Source: Spiroplasma phoeniceum P40
GTDB lineage: Bacteria > Bacillota_I > Bacilli_A > Mycoplasmatales > Mycoplasmataceae
Direction of reading: 5' to 3'
Assembly (NCBI RefSeq): GCF_003339775.1
Contig: NZ_CP031088.1
Span: 1,116,001-1,180,000 of the forward strand
Length of the DNA stretch: 64,000 nucleotides
Below the pieces are notes generated by a model. The model saw only the letters and a program-made list of their open reading frames with translations, did no database searches and had not been told where the DNA came from. Of the stretch, positions 46,937 to 57,320 are shown in pieces. How positions within the stretch are numbered: position 1 is the stretch's first letter; each line of letters opens with the position of its first letter. The translations under genes were made by a program, and so were the position numbers.

Positions 46937-47398
46937 TTATCTAAGGTTTTTAAGTGTGAAATCAGTTAATTTTTTAATTTCATCAGGTGTATATGCACCC
47001 TTTTCTTTAATAGTTTCAATTTCATCATTTTTATTTTCAGTTGATTTTTCAATCATATCTTTAATAAAATTAGTTGGTGAAACTGATGGTTGTTCTTGCA
47101 CAAACAAATCAGGTTTTAATTCTTTTAAAGTTTGCATTCTTTCAGTTAAAGAATTACCACTAACTTTATCTAAATTAGTTTTAATATCTTCAATTTTAGT
47201 AGATGGAACATCTTTAAAAGCTTTTAATTCATCTAATTCATTAGCAACTTTTAAATACTCTTCTTTTGAAATAGTATCTGTTCTTTTTTGCAAACTTTCT
47301 CTAATTTGTTTCGCTTCATTATTAAATTCATTTAATATATTATCTGCTATTTCAGCACTTAAACCTTGTTCGATTAATTGTTCTTTTGTAATTGCCAT
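46937..47398 (-). CDS. capsid scaffolding protein (probable)
   Basis: 153 residues, acidic and helical throughout with long heptad stretches (EFNNEAKQIRESLQKRTD, ELDELKAFKDVPSTKIED) and a short basic C-terminus (TDFTLKNLR). This is the usual make-up of phage scaffold proteins, whose charged end binds the coat protein. It directly precedes the capsid gene. The N-terminus resembles a UBA-like helix pair (LIEQGLSAEIADNIL). AGAGGT lies upstream of ATG at 47398. Confidence 0.75.
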   Translation of the reverse strand: MAITKEQLIEQGLSAEIADNILNEFNNEAKQIRESLQKRTDTISKEEYLKVANELDELKAFKDVPSTKIEDIKTNLDKVSGNSLTERMQTLKELKPDLFVQEQPSVSPTNFIKDMIEKSTENKNDEIETIKEKGAYTPDEIKKLTDFTLKNLR

Positions 47399-47641
47399 TT
47401 TTATAAACCTCTCTTTTTTTATTCTTGTCCGATTAACAAGTCAGCATAAACTCTTTTTAAGGCGGAAAGATTAAACCGGAAATACGCTTTTTTTAACAAA
47501 AGATTAAACCATTAACTTTATTTTACACTATTATTTTACCAATACAATACTTTTTATATACAAATACTAAATAAATAACATAAAAGTGTTATAATAAAGT
47601 TGAAAATAGGTAATAAAATGACATTTTTAGTATTTCTATAT

Positions 47642-47732
47642 GTAACAGTACTCAAATTGGACAAGAGGACATCCTGCTAAGATGTTAGGTCGGGTAACCG
47701 ATGTGAGAGTTCGAGTCTCTCCTGTTCCGCCA
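47642..47732 (+). tRNA. tRNA-Ser (GCU), prophage copy 2, altered acceptor
   Basis: Same 91-base gene as at 36265, anticodon GCT, but position 2 of the acceptor is T (GTAACAG) against CTGTTCC, leaving one T-C mismatch. All other arms are intact. It may still work weakly or be decaying. Confidence 0.85.
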
Positions 47733-47833
47733 TTTAACTAGACTTTTTTTACTTAATTTCATAATTCTTCAAATAAATTAAACTTAATATATTTCATTGC
47801 TAATATACCCCTTAAAACAAGTAATAACAATAA

Positions 47834-47859
47834 AAAAGAGATATTAAATCTCTTTTTTT
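47834..47859 (+). terminator. terminator at the right prophage end
   Basis: AAAAGAGAT-ATTAA-ATCTCTTTT followed by T run; homologous to that of RNA 1 (36766-36788), whose body is missing here. Confidence 0.75.
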
Positions 47860-47906
47860 ATTTTTTATTATATAATTTAACTATTAAATAAAAAAGGAGA
47901 CATACA

Positions 47907-48585
47907 ATGAAAAGATTATTAAGTATAATAGGTGCAATTACATTAATTGGAACAAGTACAACAAGTTTAGTTGCTTGCGATAAAATAAACAATAAACAAA
48001 TATCCGATGAATTAAAAAAAACTTAAAGAAAAAAATAAAATAGATACAAAAAACCAAGAAATTAAAGACAACTTAGAATGAATAGCACCACAAGAAAAAC
48101 CATTTAAACATAAAGAAGAAAATAAATACGATTTAAAATGATTTTTTATTATTTGAAGAAAAAATGAAAAAGAAAAATGAAATTTATCTAAATTTAAATT
48201 TAAAAATAATCAATTTCAAAATGAAATTTATCATTTAAACGATCGGCAAGATTATTGACTTAAAGTTGATTACAATAGTAATTATGACTATACTTTTGAG
48301 ATCAAACAACAAGGAAAAAAACAAGATTTTATAGTTGATATGTCTGACGAGACTTTATATCTTGTTCATTATTCACGAGATGCGGAATGAGGAACAAAAA
48401 AAGAATGGGAAATAAAGTGAGAGGATGATAATGGAATAAATCTTAATGGAAAATATTATCCTAGATATTTTAAATCAGTTTATTGTTGAAATTTGAATTC
48501 TGATAATTCTTATTTAGTTATTAATAAAGAATATCCTGATTTAATTATTGATGATTATGGTAATATAAAAGTAAAAGGAGAATAG
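47907..48585 (+). pseudogene. lipoprotein gene with a frameshift in an 8-A run
   Basis: AAGGAGA then ATG at 47907: lipoprotein signal MKRLLSIIGAITLIGTSTTS-LVAC, Cys 24. After DELKK the frame hits TAA because of AAAAAAAA at 48018-48025. With seven A it continues (LKEKNKIDTKNQEIKDNLEW) for about 225 residues to TAG at 48585. The same family is seen at 52978. Loss of one A restores it, so this could be phase variation, decay, or a sequencing error. Surface lipoprotein of unknown role. Confidence 0.7.
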
Positions 48586-48587
48586 AA

Positions 48588-48947
48588 ATGAAAAGATTAA
48601 TAAGTATAATAGGTGCAATTACATTAATCGGAACAAGTACAACAAGTTTAGTTGCTTGTAATACAAAATACACAGAAAAAAATAGTGATTTTAAAGAATG
48701 AAAATCAATAACTGTAAGACAAGATTTTTTTATTAAAGATTATGATAAAAAAACATATTTATTAATTTTTAATAATGTTTTAAGCCCAAATAATAGTTGA
48801 AAGGGTTGTATTATTGATAAAAATACAAGTGATTTAAATAAATTAATGTTAGAACCTGAGTGAAAAGTTTACTTATGACAAGATGAAACAAAAACTCCAT
48901 ATATTCCCAATATAAATAGTACAAACGGTGAAATAATTGATAAATAA
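48588..48947 (+). CDS. lipoprotein, unknown
   Basis: 119 residues. Signal MKRLISIIGAITLIGTSTTS-LVAC, nearly identical to that of the upstream gene, with Cys 24 as lipid anchor; then NTKYTEKNSDFKEWKSITV, many Trp from UGA. Starts 3 bases after the upstream stop, AAAAGGAG before ATG, so the two are co-transcribed. The mature part differs from the neighbour: shared signal, different cargo. Confidence 0.75.
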
Positions 48948-48972
48948 AAAGTGCAAAAATAGCACTTTTTTT
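48946..48972. terminator. terminator after the lipoprotein pair
   Basis: AAAAAGTGC-AAAAATA-GCACTTTTTTT, directly at the stop of the second lipoprotein. Confidence 0.85.
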
Positions 48973-48992
48973 AATTTGGTTTAATTGTAATT

Positions 48993-49250
48993 TTATTTAA
49001 TTGTAATTTTAACTGGATTATTACTTTTATTAGTAAAATTTAGTTTATTAACACTATTTGAAAAAGTTAAATTAGTATTATGTCCTCAATTAGGATAACC
49101 AACAATTCCCATAAACCTTGGTCATATAACTTTTGTTAATCTAATCTTTAATTTCATATCATTTGTATAATATGCTTGTAAGTATACATTTTGAACTTTA
49201 TTAATGGGTTTTAAATTTGTATCTGATATTTGCATTAAAAATAATATTAT
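48993..49250 (-). pseudogene. C-terminal fragment of an unknown beta-rich protein
   Basis: Open frame without start: LMQISDTNLKPINKVQN, NDMKLKIRLTKVIWP, ending NNPVKITIK and TAA at 48993. It resembles the fragment at 53057-53270 (NDEKLKIRFSKKVFAEL ... NPISITFIPKS), so both are tails of one family. The 5' part is replaced by IS30-like sequence at 49265. Confidence 0.5.
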
Positions 49251-49266
49251 TTGGTCTTGAATATAT

Positions 49267-49423
49267 GAATAGTGAATTAAGACACTGATTTCCTAAGGGA
49301 AATGATTTTAATAATGTTAGTCAACAAAAAATAAATTGAGTAGTTAATGTTATAAATGAAAAATTAAGGCCTATTTTGAATTGAAGAACAGCAAAAGATT
49401 TATTTTTAGAGAATTTTATATAA
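49267..49423 (+). pseudogene. C-terminal remnant of an IS30-family transposase
   Basis: About 51 codons (RHWFPKGNDFNNVSQQKINW ... AKDLFLENFI) match the end of the transposase at 55310-55459. Catalytic parts are missing. The sequence after it (to about 49570) also matches the sequence after 55459, so a whole segment was copied or left behind. Confidence 0.8.
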
Positions 49424-49660
49424 ATTTATTTGTGTAAAATTTAATAAATGCTTTTTTAGTGTAATTAAATATGGTTAAATTAAGCTATATTTATAAAATA
49501 TTTTATTTTTTTAAAAAAGAGTTGCGTTTCCAAAGAATGGTGTTATTAAATGATGTTATTATTAAAAATAATAAGAGGAAAAAATTACTGCTTGCATTTA
49601 CAGGATTAAATAAGAAACTTTTTAATGTCATTTATCTGACAATAATTTTTTTATAATACA
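49424..49660. repeat. post-transposase repeat, copy 1
   Basis: ATTTAATAAATGCTTTTTTAG, GGTTAAATTAAG, AAAATATTTTATTTTTTTAA and AAGAGTTGC are shared in order with 55460-55600. It probably belongs to plectrovirus-type intergenic DNA. No gene supported; a 61-codon plus-strand frame here has no ribosome site. Confidence 0.6.
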
Positions 49661-49867
49661 CCATATCAAAAAAGACTCGAAATTTTTAATATATAAAAAT
49701 TCGGTAAGACAAAAAAGTAAATCACATAAATCCTTCTTATTTTCTTACAAATATTTTTTTATTACCATAAGGCAAATGTTTTACAATTTCATTATAAAAA
49801 AATTGATATAATTTACCTGTTAAGGGAATGAATGATAAATTTTAAAACTTAGAAAGGGTAAAAAACT
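49661..49867. promoter_or_regulatory. spacer with promoter of the small membrane gene
   Basis: The -10 box TATAAT (49807-49812, extended as TTGATATAAT) precedes the gene at 49868. A candidate -35 TTTACA at 49780 is 21 bases away, longer than ideal. Confidence 0.45.
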
Positions 49868-50128
49868 ATGTTATTTTTAACAAATATAACAAAATCACAA
49901 GAAATTTGAAACAAAATTATTTCAATTGGAATGCCATCAACAATTGCTGTTATCGTAATTATTTTATTATGTTTAATTATTAAATATCTTAAAATTAAAC
50001 GAATTATTTATACAATTATTTTATTAGTAATTATTGCTTTAATTTGTATTGCAATTTGATATTTTAAAGATGATATCTTAGGAATTGTTTCAGAATATAT
50101 TAAAATTGAAAACATAAAAACATTATAA
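49868..50128 (+). CDS. small membrane protein, unknown
   Basis: 86 residues with two membrane helices (residues about 20-40 and 47-66, IIYTIILLVIIALICIAIWYF) joined by a basic turn, and an amphipathic end. AGAAAGGG lies upstream of ATG. It has its own promoter and terminator. Two-helix plan resembles small phage or holin-like proteins but nothing specific. Confidence 0.65.
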
Positions 50129-50154
50129 AGTTAATAAAATAAAAATAAATTTAT

Positions 50155-50182
50155 AAAAAGACTGATTGAAATCAGTCTTTTT
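50155..50182. terminator. bidirectional terminator, 13-bp stem
   Basis: AAAAAGACTGATT-GA-AATCAGTCTTTTT between the small membrane gene and groEL, which converge on it. Confidence 0.85.
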
Positions 50183-50197
50183 ATAATGTTTCTTTAA

Positions 50198-51826
<1,629 letters not shown>

Positions 51827-51835
51827 TTAATTTTA

Positions 51836-52108
51836 TTATTCAATTACGCCTAAAATATCTTCATTAGAAATTAAGACTAATTTTTTATTATTAAATTCAA
51901 TTTCAGTTCCGGCATATTCGCGATAAAGAACTTTATTATTTATTTTTCCTTCAAAGGTCCCATCTTTACTAACTTCAGTACTAATTGCAATTATTTTTCC
52001 AATATGGCTTTTGCTTTTTTCATCTTCTGGTAAATAAATTCCATTAATAAATGTTTCTTTTTTTTCTTCTTTTTCTAAGACAATATTTTTTCCTAGTGGT
52101 TTAATCAT
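51836..52108 (-). CDS. groES: co-chaperonin GroES
   Basis: The 90-residue lid of the GroEL cage. MIKPLGKNIVLEKEEKKE, the mobile loop GIYLPEDEKSKSHIGKIIA and the LVLISNEDILGVIE end are typical. Start at 52108 with AAGGAGG 9 bases upstream; an upstream in-frame ATG (52150) has no site. I see no CIRCE operator (TTAGCACTC-N9-GAGTGCTAA) upstream, so HrcA control is not apparent. Confidence 0.93.
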   Translation of the reverse strand: MIKPLGKNIVLEKEEKKETFINGIYLPEDEKSKSHIGKIIAISTEVSKDGTFEGKINNKVLYREYAGTEIEFNNKKLVLISNEDILGVIE

Positions 52109-52240
52109 ATAACATTCCTCCTTATTAACATGACTATTAGCAAATGGCATATGTAACTGCCAATAATATATTTAACAAATTTTATTAAAAAATGCAAGTA
52201 TTTTTATAGTAATATAAATCAACTTTTTACTAATTTTATT

Positions 52241-52978
52241 TTAATAAACCATTTCATCTTCATCATATCTAATATTAGTTGAAAGATACTAAGATAAGAT
52301 TCTTTTTTCATGTTTTCCATGATAAGTTTCTCAAACAATAATGTTTGGTAATATTTTTGCAACAATTCGTATACAATGTTTTTTGTCACTATCATTTCAA
52401 ATCGCATTAATTTTATTTCAATTATTTCAGATTAAATTAGCGAATGATGACATATATTCTAATCTTCTAATTCTTCCATCAATGGAAACATTTCTTACTT
52501 CAGAAAATATCTCTGCAATAAAAAAAATAATAAACTCTTTTTTGTTTGTACAATAGTACGATAAATAATGATTTGAGTTCATAATATTGGTCGAAATGAA
52601 GCATATAAAATTTTAGTATCTGTAAAAATACTTTCTAATGACGCTTCAATTTCATCTTGATTATCATTGAAACTTCTTTTAACCCTAGTTTCTTGTTTAA
52701 CATTATTTGCTACATTTCCTTGGTTGTCTTGACTCATAAAATGGACATTTATTAATAACGAACCGATATTTATCAACCGTATTAAATGATTTTTCTTGTG
52801 GTGCTATTCATTCTAAATTGTTTTTAATATTTTCATCAGCTGTATCTATTTTATTCTTTTCTTTTAGTTCTTTAAGTTCTTCAGGTGTGTATTCTTGTGC
52901 TGTATTACAAGCAACTAAACTTGTTGTACTTGTTCCTAGTAAAGTGATCGTACCTAAAAGACTTAATATCTTTTTCAT
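52241..52978 (-). pseudogene. decayed lipoprotein gene
   Basis: ATG at 52978 starts a lipoprotein signal MKKILSLLGTITLLGTSTTS-LVAC; the mature part (EYTPEELKELKEKNKIDTAD, NNLEWIAPQEK) matches the lipoprotein at 47907. After about 90 codons it is out of frame, continues in a second frame (IEASLESIFTDTKILYASF), then a third (IRRLEYMSSFANLIWNNWN) to 52241. At least three lesions, so clearly dead. Confidence 0.75.
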
Positions 52979-53056
52979 AATAAATAATTCCTTTCATTAA
53001 ATCCTTTTACAACCACAATTATATATATGGAATCATGTAAATACAAGTAGCAAAAC

Positions 53057-53270
53057 CTAACTTTTGGGAATAAATGTAATACTAATAGGATTAATACTTT
53101 TATTTCTAATACCTAATACATTTGGATTAGATACATTTAATATTATATTTTTATCATTACCAAAATAAATCCATCCAAATCCTGAAGATAATTCTGCAAA
53201 TACTTTTTTTGAAAATCTAATTTTTAATTTTTCATCATTAGAATATATCTTCCTAATGACTCAGGATTAG
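53057..53270 (-). pseudogene. C-terminal fragment joined to a terminase fragment
   Basis: Frame KIYSNDEKLKIRFSKKVFAEL ... NPISITFIPKS to TAG at 53057, related to 48993-49250. It directly follows the terminase piece in another frame. The junction near 53265 looks like a recombination point between two genes rather than a simple indel. Confidence 0.5.
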
Positions 53271-53796
53271 ATGAATTAATAATAAATTTTCTTTTAGCAC
53301 CACGAACAGCAAATGATAACTCAGTAATATCATCTTGTGTTAATTGGTCTGCTTCTTCTCTTCATTCAATAGCAAATTCATAATTATTTAAATCAGCAAA
53401 AGCCTTTAATTTTTCTCTTTTAGTTTGTGAATGCAAACCTTTACAAATAATATAAGTACCATTATCTAATGTAAAAGAATTTTCAGATAAATTAACTTTA
53501 TAATTAATATTCATATCATTAAGAGTATTTTGAATATTTTTAAATACTCCATTTCTAATATCTTTATTCATTTTCATAACAGCAATAATAAATATTGGCT
53601 TACCCACCAATAATGATATAGCACAGCATTTGCCAACTACATTATCTTTTATCATAAAAGTTTTAGCACTATAACGACTTCCTATTTCATTATATTCATC
53701 AGCAGGATTATATATTTCTTTTCACGGTGCATTAGGGACATGTTGTTGATAAAATCATCTTGGAATTTCATCTAAATGTAAAAAATGTTTAAGCAT
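53224..53796 (-). pseudogene. phage terminase large subunit, N-terminal ATPase part
   Basis: 190 codons. Start MLKHFLHLDEIPRWFYQQ, then GSRYSAKTF at the Walker A position (GGRGSGKS in relatives; here the middle Lys context is altered), LDNGTYIICKGLHSQTKREKLKAF, the Walker B and catalytic Glu in YEFAIEWREEADQLTQDDI, and IINSSNP. This is the order of PBSX/Terminase_3 enzymes, which pump DNA into proheads. The nuclease half is missing, replaced by an unrelated tail. Overlaps the small upstream gene by 8 bases. Confidence 0.7.
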
Positions 53797-54127
53797 CTTT
53801 AATCACCTCATTTATTTTATGTAAATCAACATTATCAAAATTAATAACAATATTAGCATTATTTATATTTGTATCTTTAACATATTTCTCAACATATATT
53901 TTCTTCCCCCCGCCATATTTGTCATTTAATAAAACCAATTCCAATTCTATTTCTAATTGATTTATTGTATTTTTAATAAAATAAGCGGTTTTTGTATCAA
54001 CTTCATCTTGTCAATTATCAAATGGTAGTTTTAAGTAGTATAAATATGCTCTTTTATTGCTTAATTTGGTGCCTTTTTGTTCCAAAAATGTTGTAGTTTT
54101 GTTACTAATTGTTCTAAAAGTTACCAT
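53789..54127 (-). CDS. small phage protein upstream of the terminase fragment
   Basis: 112 residues, MVTFRTISNKTTTFLEQKG. Position suggests a terminase small-subunit or related packaging protein, but no HTH is clear; LPFDNWQDEVDTKTAYFI and a strand-rich end (NNANIVINFDNVDL) are seen. AAAGGAG precedes ATG at 54127. Intact frame with one UGA. Stop overlaps the terminase start. Confidence 0.55.
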
Positions 54128-54474
54128 TTTTTACTCCTTTTTGCATATTAAAATTGCCATTATTTAAACAATATGGTTAAATAAAAGAGTATAAAAACCT
54201 ATAAAACTGTATCAATATATCAAAGAACTTAATATAATATTTTGTTCTTTTTTTATTATCTATATTTTACATCAAAATAAAAAAAAGTAAATTACTTTAC
54301 TTTTTATTTTAGTATACAAGCATATATAGATAAATTGGAGCTTGTTACAAAGTAGTTATATAATTAATAATATATTTGTCAATAATTTTAATTGAAAAAA
54401 ATATGAAAATTTATCTTTTTTATAAATTTAATGTATAACTATTTTTATAAAATAATTGGAGGAAATATAGAGTA
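54128..54474. other. AT-rich gap between phage remnant and IS30 gene
   Basis: No gene. A hairpin AAAAAGTAAA-TTAC-TTTACTTTTT lies at 54288-54311 and could end transcription. The last 50 bases (GGAGGAAATATAGAGTA) are the leader of the transposase. The left end of the IS30/plectrovirus DNA should be in here but I cannot fix it. Confidence 0.4.
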
Positions 54475-55459
54475 ATGAAAGATTATACACATGTAAAATA
54501 TGATGAACGAAAATTTTTTAAGGATTTATTTTTATCTGATAGTTGCAAAAAATAAAAATGGCACACTTAATTTATCTGAAATAGCAAGAGAAACAGGAAG
54601 AGATATTAATACTGTTAAAAGAGAAATTAATAGATTTACAAATATAGAAGAATATAATGCCCGTGAGGCACATGATGATTATTATAAAAAAAGACAGAAG
54701 CATATTAAAAAAATACCTACATTTACAGAAGAACAACAAGAATTTTTAAATTTAAGATTTAATATTTTCGGTGATTCACCAGCAGAAATTATTCAACGAT
54801 TTTTAATAAAGTTTGGAATCAAATTTCCTGCTTGTCTTAAAACTTTTTATAAATAAATTTTTTTAGGTATTTTGGGTTTGTTAAATAAAAATTTATTAAA
54901 TGGTGGTAGAAAAAATAGAACAAAGAAAAGACCTGATAATCGTGGAAAATTAGATGAAAGATTTAAATCAATATGAGATATTGAAAATAAAGAATCTGAT
55001 GTTGGTTGATTTGAAATGGATACTGTTGTTGGAAAAGAACATTTATCTAGTTGTTTAGTTTTAGTAGAACAATCAAGTAAAAAATACTTTGCTATGAAAT
55101 TAGAAAATCATACTGCTAATGAAGTTTTAGAAAAACTTGAAGAATTAGTTAGAATTAATGGGTTAGTTGGAAAAATTAAAGGAATAATAACAGATCGCGG
55201 AAAAGAATTTAGTAAATTTGAAAAGATGGAAAAGATTACTGGTTCTAATATTTATTATTGTGACCCAGGTTCACCTAAACAAAAACCATTAATTGAAAGA
55301 ATTAACCGTGAATTTAGAAAACGCTTTCCTAAGGGAACTGATTTTAATAATGTTAGTCAGAAAAGAATTGATTGAGTAGTTAATGTTATAAATGATAAAC
55401 TCCGACCGTGTTTAAATTGAATAAGTGCAAAAGAAATGTTTTTACAAAATATTAAATAA
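54475..55459 (+). pseudogene. IS30-family transposase (plectrovirus type), frameshift and nonsense
   Basis: ATG at 54475 (MKDYTHVKYDER) with GGAGG upstream. A +1 frameshift near 54510 (CGAAAATTTTTTAAGG) shifts into the main frame: HTH LNLSEIARETGRDINTVKRE, then a TAA at 54854 in place of an expected Trp codon (FYK*IFLGILG), then DDE core FEMDTVVG (D), IITDRGKEF (D), KPLIERINREFRKRF (E), ending at 55459. Both lesions kill it. Spiroplasma plectroviruses of the SpV1 group carry such a gene. Confidence 0.8.
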
Positions 55460-55615
55460 ATTTATTAATTAAAATTTAATAAATGCTTTTTTAGTGTGTT
55501 TAAATATGGTTAAATTAAGTTATATTTATAAAATATTTTATTTTTTTAAAAAAAGAGTTGCATTTTTTAAAAATGATGTTATCATCAAAATAACAAGAGA
55601 TAAATTTGGAACTTA
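55460..55615. repeat. post-transposase repeat, copy 2
   Basis: Matches 49424-49570 in order and strand (see there). Includes the T-rich run and AAGAGTTGC words. Likely plectrovirus intergenic sequence. Confidence 0.6.
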
Positions 55616-55692
55616 GATTTACATAATACATTTTAAAAAAGGATATAAATATCCATTTTTATTTGTATGAACTAATTCTTATATTTTAGAAA

Positions 55693-56073
55693 TTAAACTT
55701 GATCTAAGACTGAATTAATGTAACTAAAATCAGTATCTTCGCCATATAATTTTAAAATTTCTAAACTTTCATTAATGACAATTGCCTTTGCTAATTGTTG
55801 ATAACAAATTTCATAAACTCCATATACTAAAACAGCCTTATGATAATTACTTAAGCGATCAAAATTTCATCCTGGTTTTAAATGTTGATTAATTTTCGCA
55901 ATAATATCTGATAGATTTGCTAATATTTCCTCAACTTGAATTGTTTCCGTAGAAGTTGTTACCATTTGTGAGAAATCATATGCTTCTTGTTTTGTTGTTA
56001 AAACATCATGTTGTAAAACAAAGTGACGATATAACAAATTAATAATATTAATGCGTTCTTGGCGTTTTGACAC
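55693..56073 (-). CDS. nusB: transcription antitermination factor NusB
   Basis: 126 residues, NusB fold: RQERINIINLLYRHFVLQH at the start, NFDRLSNYHKAVLVYGVYE and AIVINESLEILKLYGEDTD, SYINSVLDQV at the end. It acts in rRNA transcription antitermination with NusE. The start is GTG at 56073 with AAGGAG 8 bases upstream; an ATG at 56080 is closer to the site but out of frame. Stop TAA at 55693 after a UGA Trp. Confidence 0.88.
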
Positions 56074-56086
56074 GTGACATACTCCT

Positions 56087-56752
56087 TTAAATATAATGAT
56101 ATAAACAAAATAAACTACTTTTTTGTAACCTATAATTATGGCGATGACTATGCTCGCTTAACAAATGATGTAACATTAAAATTGTTTCATCGGCAAAAAG
56201 ATCAATCGTTAAATCATCGTTTTTTTCAATATGTTTTATTATATCACTTCAATGCATTTCTTGCTGATTAATTATTTGAATATTATTATAATGCACCAAG
56301 TCAGTAACAATAAATGGTTCTTTACTATTAATCACAACCAAATTAATTATAGCAGTGCGTAAAAATTGTTTTGCATCAAGTAATTTAACCATCCGATTAA
56401 TCATAAATTGTTGTGTTACAATTGGCGAAGTAATTAAACCTTTCCTTTGTTCTCACATTGGGGTTGTTAATGTTGTTGTTACTGGTTCATATAATGTTTT
56501 GATTTTTAAAAAATAAAGATTTTTTCGCGTTAAAATTAAGCGTGGAAAATAATATGTAATACGGCTAAAATCATCATAAAAAGCAACATTTTTAAAATAT
56601 CACATATAATTAACAGTCCGAACATATCGTTCAATAATCTTATCAAAGCCATGATATTGTTCAGAATATAACTCTTGTTTTCAATTCAACGGTGGTAAAC
56701 CAAGCTCCTGTCGAATTTTAACTAAATAACGTAGTTTTTTAAATGTTAACAT
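56087..56752 (-). CDS. unknown protein upstream of nusB, faintly NERD-like
   Basis: 221 residues, MLTFKKLRYLVKIRQELG. Residues 75-160 (EPVTTTLTTPMWEQRKGLITSP, then RTAIINLVVINSKEPFIV) faintly recall nuclease-related (NERD) domains, without clear catalytic residues. The stop overlaps the ribosome site of nusB, so they form an operon. GGGGAAAATAAG precedes ATG at 56752. Confidence 0.6.
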
Positions 56753-56778
56753 CTTATTTTCCCCTTCTTTAAATTAAG

Positions 56779-56806
56779 TAAAAAAGAAACCTATGGTTTC
56801 TTACGA
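56779..56806 (-). terminator. terminator of the broken gene
   Basis: AAGAAACC-TAT-GGTTTCTT around 56784-56802, followed on the minus strand by a T-rich stretch. It sits at the end of the frame restored from 57241. Confidence 0.65.
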
Positions 56807-57241
56807 TGCCAAAAATGATTAGTTCGTTTTTGATGCGCATATCGATATTGAATTTCATCTTATTCTGTTAATTTTTCAACTAATTTTTCATTATATCGCC
56901 GTGCTAAAGATTCTTGATAATCAAAGATTTTTTCTTGTACCCGAACATGAATCCCATCTACTAGTAATGGGGCTTTAATTTCTGCCAACTTTAAAAATCT
57001 AATTTCTTTTGCATGTAAATACAGTAATTTCCCATGTAATTTAGCATTTCTTAATAAAATATATTTTTTTATTACATGCTTCTGTAACATTATCTTCATT
57101 ATAAACATTATAACTAAGAAAATGATTTTTATCTTGTGCATTACATGCAAAAAACATTTCATTGGGGTCCATCCGATCAATGCAAATTATTTTTCCATTA
57201 CGTAAAAAGTAAATATGCCCTGTTTTTATATCTCTTATCAT
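56791..57241 (-). pseudogene. broken unknown gene (A-run frameshift and nonsense)
   Basis: From ATG at 57241: MIRDIKTGHIYFLRNGK ... VTEACNKK, then a frame change at a 7-A run (57064-57070). With six A it continues KYILLRNAKLHGKLLYLHA, AEIKAPLLVDGIHVRVQEK, FDYQESLARRYNEKLVEK to TAA at 56860, with a further open stretch (DEIQYRYAHQKRTNHFWH) to 56791. The joined product would have about 125-150 residues. No domain recognised. AGGTAACGAGAA precedes the ATG. Confidence 0.55.
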
Positions 57242-57320
57242 TTCTCGTTACCTCCCATCTCCTTAAGGTTTATAAATATTTGGTTAATACTTAACGAGGT
57301 GATAATTAATAATTAATACA

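Larger units (their letters stand above)
36401..47870. mobile_element. prophage of a small dsDNA spiroplasma phage (second, fuller unit)
   Basis: From the tRNA-Ser copy 1 trailer to the terminator at 47859 the gene order is RNA 1, small gene, RNA 2, early genes (plus), late genes (minus), tRNA-Ser copy 2. Right and left tRNA regions share over 1 kb of homology, so the unit is bounded by long direct repeats like a tandem or homologous integration of a circular genome of about 11.5 kb. Integrase, terminase and portal genes are not found within it, so it is defective or depends on others. Confidence 0.7.

Noticed and set aside
46956-47474. 172-codon plus-strand frame opposite the scaffold gene
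   Set aside because: Ser/Leu/Phe-rich shadow of a Lys/Glu-rich helical protein. The minus strand has the ribosome site and the operon context.
36265-47732. tRNA-Ser repeats as attL/attR of site-specific integration
   Set aside because: Such integration duplicates only a short tRNA end. Here homology spans more than 1 kb on the capsid side and continues past the tRNA, and no integrase is present.
34793-47870. CRISPR array or restriction system in the accessory region
   Set aside because: No regularly spaced repeats and no cas, methylase or restriction motifs are seen.
52109-52240. CIRCE operator upstream of groES
   Set aside because: No TTAGCACTC-N9-GAGTGCTAA or near match was found on either strand.
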